From Blumeriella jaapii (taxonomy: Eukaryota; Ascomycota; Leotiomycetes; Helotiales; Drepanopezizaceae): a stretch of 64,000 nucleotides of DNA. The stretch spans positions 744,001 to 808,000 of the forward strand of contig VWND01000076.1 of the NCBI GenBank assembly GCA_009599575.1, read 5' to 3'. Shown in pieces: positions 23,416-32,408 of this stretch. The position numbers were made by a program, and so were the translations under genes. The notes under the pieces are model-generated. The model was not told the DNA's origin. It made no database searches and saw only the letters and a list, made by a program, of their open reading frames with translations. The first letter of the stretch is position 1. Each line of letters opens with the position of its first letter.

Positions 23416-24898
23416 CTACCTACCGGTCTCGCCTTGGGCCCCCGTCAGCGGGCTAGTGTGCTCGCTGGTCTTCGAAATGCCAACCACGACCTTGGCGGCT
23501 ACCTTCAGCTTCTTCGGTCTCTTCTTCTTCTTTTCTTGCGGTGCATTCGTTAGCCAGTGGATGATGATGATCGTCCATGTTACTATTGCGGATCGTCAGC
23601 CAGGGCGTGGTACGACTGCCCTGCCATGCCTTCAAAAAAAAACTAGGCAAGACAAGCTGCAGAAAGCATACCATCAAGGGTGCCGAAAGTTAGAAAGAAC
23701 CATACCGGTTCCCTTCCAGCGTAGTAGAGCATGATCGAGAAACTAGCCACCGTCGAGATCAGAAGTCCTACGCAACCCCACTGGAGGATCGAGAGTCAGC
23801 GTTGCTTGCATGAAACCAAGGAATGAGATACTCCCATCCGAGTCGCGAATGAGACTCGATGCCCAGCTCTGGATCACTTACGAACGCTTTTCGAATCACA
23901 CGAACTAGCACATCCTGCGAAATTCCGAAGTCATCCTCGTCCTTGAAGGCGTTGACTCCGCAAAACGTCAATTTGGTCACGAGCACACGCAGAGCCGGGT
24001 AGATGAAGGTGGCCTTCATCCCCTTGACCATGTAGGGCTGGCAACGACGGAGGAAGACGACCGTGAGGAACACATTGACGAGTAGATCCCACCCGAGGAA
24101 GATTGAGGTGATTGGCCTTGGGATTCCGATCAAACATGTGCCAGTTGTGCTGTCGAATGTGGCGATGCGAAACACTAGCGTCGCGATCCCGATCAAGCCG
24201 AAGCCAAAGAAGACGAGAATGTGCCCTGCGAGATACGGGTAGTCGTCTAGTCGACTCCGTCTGCTTGCCTGGACGCTGTGCGTGCGCTCCACCAGGAAGA
24301 CGTATAGGGAGTACTTCTGTCCGAGATACAGTATCAAGCCGAGGATGATGGCGGCGTGACAAGAGGTGATGCTGTAGATCCTGTGGCCGAAATAAAGTAC
24401 ACACTATGTCACAAGTTCAGTCAGCTCTGAGCAGTACTTGGGGATGCTAAAACCAAGCTAGTTGCGTAGAGTCGAAGTCTATCTCGTAAGGCACGCAACT
24501 TTGCTGTTGGTTTGAAGGTTCTGCCACTTCAGAGTAGCGTACCGTACCAACGCAGAAGACACTCCCGATGAAGTACGTGTGCAGCACGATACAATGAGTG
24601 GCCGACAGCTTGGTCAGCGAATGCGAGTTCCGGATGGACGAAATGCGTATTGCTGTGGACGCATTAGCAGATTGCCTTCACAGGTTGAGGCCACCTTCGA
24701 AGGAGGGAGCTCTTGGAGAAACAATTCACCCCAACAAGCATTCGTGATGATGATTCCCGCCAGCGCTACTATCATATATACCATATCGTCCGCTCGAAAG
24801 CCTCCGTACCCTGCACCGTACGGGATGTCATCGTGTCCCGTTGTGGTGTTGGAGGCGTTGTTGAACAGGGTCTCTCGCAAGAGGGGGTCCAGAATCAT
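23416..24898 (-). CDS. Predicted seven-TM integral membrane protein, unknown function
   Basis: I do not recognise a characterised family. Five exons, 24898-24730, 24652-24543, 24403-23882, 23780-23672 and 23582-23416, join in frame to 358 residues. Most junctions have good donors (GTGAAT, GTACGC, GTAAGT, GTATGC) and CAG/TAG acceptors. Hydrophobic segments occur at VYMIVALAGIIITNAC, THCIVLHTYFIGSVFC, SCHAAIILGLILYLG, GHILVFFGFGLIGIATLVF, GWDLLVNVFLTVVFL, GCVGLLISTVASFSIML and VWFFLTFGTLDVTWTIIIHW. This gives seven helices, an extracellular-type N-terminus with an NAS/NTT glycosylation site, and a basic Lys-rich tail (EKKKKRPKKLK). The layout is compatible with a receptor-like or transporter-like fungal orphan. 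The exon 2/3 boundary is the weakest point. Confidence 0.75.
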
Positions 24899-26644
24899 TC
24901 CGAAGACGCTCGGGTTCCCTTGACATGTATGGCCGCGGCATGAACAGGCTAGGAGTTGATCTATGCTGCGCGTCTATCGAGAGGACATGGAAAAGGGAAG
25001 ATCGAGGTAGGTGTAGGTCTTAGGAATAGCGGAGCGCAGAAGAGAGTATCTGGGGGCTGGCTTCGTCTTCCAGACATGTAGATGTTGCTCCTAATTGCTT
25101 GGACACTTTGAGGTTTGGACTAGCAAGATGACGGTGTGGTGATGTGAAGGAAGTTGCGACTGGAGATTTGTTTTGGCACACGAGGAGGAAGCTGGGTCTT
25201 TGAGAGAGCAGGATATCCAGCACAGGTAGCCCATTAGAATGAGAATGTATCGTGAATAGCAAATTAGCGCTATCATTTTGACGAGCTCGGTTGAGACGGA
25301 TGCCTCTATTGCTCGCAGTCGGTTTGCTCGCGAAGATTCAATATTTAATGATCCGGGGGGGGGGGATAGGGGGGGGATGTTGTCGACATTGGTCTTGATT
25401 CGACGCACCAGCAGCAGCGAAAGTGATGACTTGTATCGTTCATTAAGTATTTTTTTGTTAATTGAACAATTGAGTAGGCGCGTAGGTACGAATCTGAGCG
25501 ATCGAGGTGCGAAGGATCAGCAGGCGTGAAAGCAACACCTCGTCAAGTGCTCGTTGCAAATTAAGCGAGAAGCAGAAGACGCCAAAAACAACACTTCCGT
25601 CCAGAGACTCTCGCTTATCGACCATCATTGGTAGGGCTCGGAGGTGTATGTGGGATATGCACAAGTATTATTTTCGATCAAGAGACTCTACCGCGAACAT
25701 CGGGACGAGGCACCTCTTTCCTCTTGCGAAGTTCGAAATCGAGGTTTTACTCGGCTTTTCACGGTTTCGCTTACATAGGATTCTCTAGCATCCGCAACTT
25801 CAAGCTCGGGACTGACCAACACTCCCTCGGAAAGTTCATGTATCTGTACAAGAGCGCCTACTCTCCACCCGAGAAGCGTCCATATCGAGCGAGGACGGGA
25901 CAGTTGAAGGACGGTTGTCGTTTCCTAACGCCCTCAGGGGTCTGGCTAGCGGTAGCATTTGGAAATTGCCAACGGTACTGTCACATCTCGCCTATCGCCA
26001 ACTGTACCAGAAGACGAAGAGATTTGAACAGCGAACGGTGTGCTCGCCCTAGGATCATCCCAAGCATACCAGAACCAGCTGATACCTAGTCCCCTACCGC
26101 ACCACGTAGATGCCATCATCGAAGACAGAGTCACAGGCGGTCTTCAAATGCCCACGTAAGAGAGGTCTCGACAGAGCACGGCAACAGCGCGATGCCGACG
26201 AGCCACAGACACAGGAGAAGCAAGACGCGCGAAGCTTCCTCCAAGCCCGAGAGACGAGGCCCAGGAGGTGTGGCGGATGGAAATGGCACAGCTGGCGGCT
26301 TTGTGAAGACCAACATCGAAACCTCAATATATCAGATCGGAAGCTGTTGAGAACAAGAGCCATGGTTGGCCGGAAACCCAGACACTTCGACCTTCGTCGT
26401 GTACCACTGTTAGCTGGCACCTTCCTCTCGCCCTTTCCTCTCGCCCCCTTCTCTCCCCCCTTTTTTTACACCTCTTTCTGAAGGGGGAGGGGGGATTTCA
26501 TGCTAAGCGACCAGAGCAAGATCTCACTCTCTGGCTTCAGTTAGCCCGCACCCTCCCTCCTCTCTTGCCATATAAAAACAGCTCAAGAGCTTGCTTGCCT
26601 TTCCCACGCACCGGCCTTCGCTATTAACTCCTCGGGGAAGGGAA

Positions 26645-26900
26645 AAGTAAGTGAGTAAGTGAGTAAGTGAGTAAGTGAGTAAGTGAGTAAGTAAGTAAGT
26701 GAGTAAGTGAGTAAGTGAGTAAGTGAGTAAGTGAGTAAGTGAGTAAGTGAGTAAGTGAGTAAGTGAGTAAGTGAGTAAGTGAGTAAGTGAGTAAGTGAGT
26801 AAGTGAGTAGGTGAGTAAGTGAGTAAGTGAGTAAGCGAGTAAACAAGTAAATAAGTAAATAAAAAAGCGAGTAAGTGAGTAGACAAGTAAATAAAGAAGC
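26645..26900. repeat. 8-bp satellite (AAGTGAGT)n
   Basis: About 25-30 direct copies of AAGTGAGT with occasional variants (AAGTAAGT, AGGTGAGT), degrading into AAATAAGT forms at the right end. Because eight is not a multiple of three and the unit has no stop on the minus strand, all three minus frames stay open through it. Confidence 0.92.
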
Positions 26901-26954
26901 GAGTAAACAAGTAACCGAAAACGCGAGTCTCTCCCCACAGAAGGAAAGAGGCAA

Positions 26955-27062
26955 TCCAACCAGCCAACCAGCCAGCAATCCAGCCAGCAATCCAGCCAGC
27001 AATCCAGCAATCCAGCAATCCAGCAATCCAGCAATCCAGCAATCCAACCAGCCAGCCAGCCA
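26955..27062. repeat. CCAGCAAT / CCAGC array
   Basis: Tandem units of the type CCAGCAAT and AACCAGCC, around 14 copies. Simple sequence with no coding meaning apparent. Confidence 0.85.
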
Positions 27063-27351
27063 GGAAGGCAGGTACACGGGTAAAAAAAGTAGACGGCGAA
27101 AGTCGCGAACCCATCAAACCATCCATTCACCCATCCACCCATCAATCAATCCACACCTTCCTGCGTCATGCCTCGCAGGAGTATGTAGAGTATATGCAGT
27201 ATGTATTTCCTTCGAGTACAGTACAGCACAGCACAGTATGTAGAGTATGTATTTCCTTCAAGTATGTATTTCCTTCAAGTACAGCACAGCACAGCACAGT
27301 ATGTAGAGTATGTAAAGTATGTACAGTACTCCAGCAAGCGAGTAAACAGGT

Positions 27352-27402
27352 AGGAAGGCAGGCAGGCAGGCAGGCAGGCAGGAAGGCAGGCAGGAAGGCA
27401 TC
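27352..27402. repeat. (GGCA)n microsatellite
   Basis: About ten copies of the tetranucleotide AGGC/GGCA with two GGAA variants. Confidence 0.9.
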
Positions 27403-28105
27403 TTGTTACACAGTCTGAGCCAGAACAGCACAGCATAGCACGGTAAAACAGCACGATAGAACAGCACAGCATATCACAGCACAGCACGATAGGACAGCAC
27501 GGCATGGCACGATAGAAGACACATCAGACATCAACACATCACACACATCATCCCCTCCACACAACACACCCAACCCACGCATCAACACATCCAACCCATC
27601 CAGCACGCAAATCCTCAACATCACCCCAGCTCACGAGATCAAAACACCAAGAGCTCAAGGCCGTTTTTCTCCCAAGTTCACTGATCTGTTTGTTCATTTG
27701 TATATCACGCTCTTCCTCCCACCCCAACCCAAATTACACAAATTACGCGAGTTACGCAAATTACACAAAAGATCTCGGTGGTCCGGCCTCCTTCCCTCCA
27801 TTCATCCATTCACCTATCCATCCATATATCCATTCATACATGATGGGTACATACATAGAGACATAGATACAGACATAGAGACATAGATACAGACATAGAT
27901 AGGTACAGACAAAAATGCCCAAGCCCAATGCCAATGCCCAATCAGCCCTCTCGCGGGATCCAGTCTACCAAACGCCCTTTCATAGGAGAGGGAAATCTCG
28001 TGAGAGCCCATTCTGCTCGCGATCGTGGTCTCACCCGAACCAAAACCAGAGCCAGACCTCCTCCCTCCTGCATGTGTGCAATGACGACGACAACGTAAAA
28101 AAGAA

Positions 28106-28123
28106 CCCCCCCCCCCCCCCCCG
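28106..28123. repeat. Poly(C) run
   Basis: About 17 consecutive C just beyond the stop codon of the upstream-coded minus-strand gene, within its presumed 3' UTR. Confidence 0.9.
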
Positions 28124-28130
28124 AGACCAC

Positions 28131-30299
28131 CTAGACACGCTGCGCAGCAGCAGCACCCCGCCCCAGCGTGATCTGGCCGACGCTCATCGTACGCGGCATG
28201 TGCTCGATGCCGGCCTCGTCGTCGCGCTCCAGGTGCAGATCGACGCGGTTGACGCGCGCCGCGAAATCGCCAAAGAAGTCGGTGCGGCCGGAGTCGGCGC
28301 GCTCCTCGGCCGGCGTGCGGAAGATCTCGTCGTTCGCGTTGCTGCTGCTGCTGTGGCCGTCGTCGCTGCTCTCGTCGTCGTGATCGAAGCGCGACGCCGT
28401 CGGCCCGCCGCCGCCGTGGGCGATGCGGATCTGGGGGGGCGGCGGGGCCGGGGGCGGCGGCGAGGGCGGCGAGCCCGGGGCCGAGTGGGGGCGGCGGCGG
28501 CGGCGCGACGGTCGCGGCGAGCACGGCCTGGAGCTGGCGCTGCAGGTCGAGGACGGCGGCCTCGAGCTGCTGGCGCGACGCCTGCTCGGCGAGGATCATG
28601 CTCGTGAGGGCGTTGAAGTGCTCGCCCGTCAGCGGGCTGTCGATCTGCAGGGTGGGCGAGTACGACGGGACCCAGCGGATCGTCGTCGAGGTCGAGAGCG
28701 GGCGCGCGCCCGCCGCGACCTCCGCCGACGCCAGCTTCAGGGCCGGGAGCGCGTCGGAGCTGGTCCGCGGCGAGAGCGTCGTCGCGAGCCGGGGCGGCCG
28801 GCGGCCGGCGCGGGACGGCGAGCGCGGGCGCGTCTGGCTGGCCGGCTGGGGAGCCGGTCGGCCCGCGCGCGTCGGCCCGTCGCCATCGCGCGGCGGGGTC
28901 GGGAGAGGAGGAAGCTCCTTGAGCGGGAGGAGGGCGTCGCGACTCGCCCGGTCGACCCGGCGCTCCACCGAGCTCAGGCGGTCCTCCAGCTGCCGCATGC
29001 GCGTCTCCAGGCTGACGGCCTGGGTGATCTTCATGCCGACCAGGTCGCCCACGGGCCCGAAGTTGAACGGCTGGGCCTTCTCCGTCACGGGCGAGCGGAG
29101 GCTGTCGATGTCGGCCGCGTGCGAGGACACCGGCGACAGCATCTCGGCCTCGTGGCTCTCGCGCCAATAGCGGATCTCGTCGCTGCGCCGCCGTCGCGCC
29201 GCCTCGTTCTGGACGGCCGCTTGCCGGAGCTCGCCGACACTCCTCGAGCGGCGGTTGGCGTGGCCGCTGGCCGTCACGGCGACGGCGAGCGACGCGCGCC
29301 CCGGCCCCTCCGCCATGACGCGACTCGTGCGCGGATTCGTGCTGCTCGGCCGCGGCGAGAGTCCCGTGCTGGGCGCCACGAGACGGCTGGGCGTCGTCGC
29401 CCGCCGGGGCCGCGCCGGCGCCGGCGTCGGCGTCTCCTTCTCGCGCGGGCCCGGCGGCGCCTGCGGCCCGGCGGGGCTCGGCGGGCGCGGGGCGGGCTCG
29501 GGCATCAGGCCGTGGGAGCGCCGTGGGCGGCCGAGCGCGTCGGGCGGCGAGGTCGATCGCTGTCGCGCGCCCGTCGAGGTCCGGGGCGGCGTCGCGCGCA
29601 GCGCGGACGGGTCCTGGGCGCCAGTCAGCAAGCAGTCAGAGAGCGGCCAGGCGACGAGGATGCGACCGGGAGCACTCACGCTGCGATGGTGTTCTGCGCG
29701 CACCGCGCCGTGGCTGGCGCCGCGCTCGTCGCGCCCGGGGCGCGTGCTATTCTTGCGCCGCCGGCCAACATGCGCCCCAGGACACACCGCACCGACGAGC
29801 GGTGGCGCGCCGGCGGCCCCAGGCTGCCGGCCTTGGTGACGCTGGAGACGGAGTCTCTCGGCGCGCTGCTCGCCGTCGCCGTCGCCGTGTCCGGGGGCGC
29901 GTCCCGCGCCGTCGGCGGCGGCGGCGGCGGCTGCGGCGGGCCGCCAAAGTCGCTGATGGCGATGCCCGTCTGGTAGGAGGTGATGCCGCGCTCGCTGGCC
30001 GCCGCGGCCGACACCATCAGCCGCTCGATCTCGGCGGCGTCCAGCGGCAGGGCGATGCCGGAGCCGGGCGTCCGGATGGGAAACTCGTCGTCGTCCGGGC
30101 CCGGGATGGGGATCGGGTGCGAGATGACTTTGCCGCGCACCGAGACGGCTGGACTGGCCCGCACCAGGCTCTCGCGCGGTCGCGCGACGTTCGGCGTCGG
30201 CTCATGGTGAAGGCGATGCGTCCCGCACGCCGTCGTCGGCCGGAGGGGATTGGGATCTTCTGATGCTACCGCACTGGGCCGGGGATCGTCGAATCGCAT
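28131..30299 (-). CDS. Conserved-looking disordered/coiled-coil protein of unknown function (frame change in this sequence)
   Basis: I do not recognise the family. An N-terminal exon starts at 30299 (MRFDDPRPS) and includes VSVRGKVISHPIPIPGPDDD and AAASERGITSYQTGIAISDF. A well-formed intron (donor GTGAGT at 29679, acceptor CCCAG at 29614) leads into a long exon. That exon is rich in Pro/Arg/Ser and contains a likely coiled coil (QAVSLETRMRQLEDRLSSVE) and a second helix (ILAEQASRQQLEAAVLDLQR). The convincing C-terminus (FFGDFAARVNRVDLHLERDD, then IEHMPRTMSVGQITLGRG) lies in another frame. The switch falls in a Pro-coding C/G run at about 28487-28491. The junction near 29740-29790 also needs a frame change; a 41-nt intron (GTGCGG to CAAG) is one option. 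Third-position GC is extreme. Confidence 0.6.
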
Positions 30300-30336
30300 C
30301 TATGTCATGCCACCACGACGCCAGCATCCGCATCAG

Positions 30337-30340
30337 CAGT

Positions 30341-30371
<31 letters not shown>
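30337..30371. repeat. (CAG)n trinucleotide repeat
   Basis: About eleven CAG triplets on the plus strand just upstream of the minus-strand gene start at 30299, in its presumed promoter or 5' UTR. Confidence 0.9.
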
Positions 30372-30376
<5 letters not shown>

Positions 30377-31142
30377 AGAGGGAAACGGGTGGGCAAGGAC
30401 TAGTTTATGCGGCGCCGACGCGACCAGCCCACCAGGCCGGCCGTCCTGCGACACCGGTGGACATGGCCGCCGCAAACAAGGAGTCATCCATGAAACCACG
30501 GCGCCTGGTGAAATCTCTTCTCGAGATCCATCGCCCAGCACGTCCTGTACGTAAGCGAGGAGGAGCCGTCGACGACCCATCCCTGACCGAGGCGACCTGG
30601 CGAACGGAGGAACCACCGCGAGGACGCGACCTGGACTGGTTGGCGGGCGGGACAGCCAGACAGACCGCCAGACAGACCAGCCTCACTCGTCGTCTCACAC
30701 ATACTGGGTTACTGGGTACATCGAGGGAGGGGACGGGGACGGGGAAGGGGAAGGGGAAGGGGAAGGGGGAGCGAGGGACGTGCCAGGGGCCGGTGTGATC
30801 TGTGGCGCATCCCGGACCCTCGCTCGAGACTTGGAGGCAGAGCAACACGTAGTACTGTACACAGTACTGTATGTGATGTACATACATACTGTACAGTACA
30901 TACAAACACCGTGCTGTACTCAGATCTGGTCTCTCATCCGAAACGAAACAAACAAGCGAGCGAGACGGCCGTCCAAGCCACCTCCCGCCCTCGACTCGAC
31001 TCGTGTTGGGGGAGCCATCGAGGACGGCGCGTGCGGCGCAGGGAGGGCCCTGCGTGCAGGTGAAGTGGTGGGTCATGGGCAGGCAGTGTACTGTGTACTG
31101 GATGTGTACAGTACTATAGGTGGGTATGTATATATGTATGCA

Positions 31143-31432
31143 TGTGTGTGTGTATGTGTGTATGTGTGTATGTACACATATGTATACTACAGATGGGTAT
31201 GTATATGTGTGTATGTGTGTGTATGTATATAACTACATGGTATGTACATCTGTATATATGTAAGGTATATATGTATATATGTGTGTATGTATATATGTGT
31301 GTATGTATATATGTGTGTATGTATATATGTGTGTATGTATATATGTGTGTATGTATATATGTGTGTATGTATATATGTGTGTATGTATATATGTACTGTA
31401 TATATGTATATGCATATATGTATGTACATGTC
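31143..31432. repeat. 16-bp (TATGTATATATGTGTG)n array
   Basis: Eight or more near-perfect units of TATGTATATATGTGTG (core at about 31268-31395), flanked by looser TATG/TGTG sequence. It is an alternating purine-pyrimidine tract. The open frames it creates on both strands (Tyr-Ile/Cys-Val repeats) are artefacts. Confidence 0.9.
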
Positions 31433-31576
31433 TGCATATATATACCTATGTACCTACCTATGTACAGTACTGTACAGTACATACTCTGCTTACCACTTAC
31501 CGACCAAAAAGGAAAGGACAAAACCTACACAGTACAGTACACACACATACATTATATACCTACCTTAAGCACACCC

Positions 31577-31605
31577 ACCCCCCCCCCCCCCCCCCCCCCC
31601 CCCCC

Positions 31606-31643
<38 letters not shown>
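31577..31643. repeat. Very long poly(C) tract (about 66 nt)
   Basis: Sixty-five C interrupted by a single A at about position 31606. The complementary strand is a poly(G) run, which makes both the true length and the assembly here uncertain. Confidence 0.9.
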
Positions 31644-32408
31644 ACAACAACAGCAAACCCCAGCGCCGCACGGGAAACAAACATGAAACGGCGCCCAAGG
31701 TTCGTCGTGACTCTCGGAGATTATATACCCTCCCTACCCTACCATACCCTACCTACATACCCTACCTACATATCCTACTGTACCCTACCATACCAAACCA
31801 TACCCTACATACCATACCAAACCGTACCATGCCGTGCCAAACCATACCGTACCATGCCGTATGTAGCGCGCGAGACGGGGGACGAGGAGAAGAAGAAAAA
31901 GAAAAAGAAAAAGAAGAAGAAGAAGAAGAAGAAGAAGTCACTGACTCGGAGGGCGAACTATGTCTGTGATGTATGTAGGTTTGTATGTACAGTAGGTATG
32001 TACTATAGGTATGTAGGTATGTATGTATGTATGTATGTATGTAGGTATGTAGGTATGTATGTACTGTCTTGTACGGACACAGCACAGCACAGCACAGCAT
32101 AGCATGTAGGAGGGTGCCCCGAGTAAGTACTGTACTGTATTATACTGTACTGTACTGTACTGCACTGTACAAAACAAAACACTACCAGCTGGCGAGCTAC
32201 ATAGCTACCTAGCTAAATACCTTCAGCACGCCTTTGGCAGGGTCGAGTGTGCACTGTACTGTACTGTACATGCTATAGCTGCTCACAACCCGATGGGTGT
32301 GAGGATGCGCTCGCTCTGCCCGCAGCGACATACATACATACATACACACACACATACAGTGCTGTACCTCCCCGCGACAATCCCCCAATGACTCCCTCCC
32401 TCCCTCCC

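Larger units (their letters stand above)
24899..28130. other. Intergenic region with microsatellites
   Basis: No intact gene is supported. Weak hydrophobic open frames on the minus strand near 26130-26320 have no supporting splice structure. The right half is dominated by simple arrays (AAGTGAGT, CCAGCAATCC, GGCA, AGCACAGC, GACATAGATA). Confidence 0.55.
30300..32408. other. Intergenic region dominated by simple repeats
   Basis: This segment contains the promoter of the 28-30 kb gene and the 3' flank of HCS1. It carries a CAG run (30337-30371), a GGGGAA run (about 30735-30770), TATG/TATA arrays, a very long poly(C), a GAA tract (about 31885-31936) and TACAGTAC clusters. I see no gene. Confidence 0.6.

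Noticed and set aside
26524..27145. Three overlapping minus-strand frames with YSLTHLLT repeats as a repeat protein
   Set aside because: Produced by the AAGTGAGT satellite, which lacks stops in all frames; no evidence of expression.
28423..29976. 517-codon plus-strand open frame opposite the 28-30 kb gene
   Set aside because: It is Arg/Gly-rich and arises from the very GC-rich antisense of a better supported minus-strand gene; no domain and no splice logic.
31114..31969. Plus and minus open frames with Cys-Val/Tyr-Ile repeats
   Set aside because: Created by TATG/TATA and poly(C) simple sequence.
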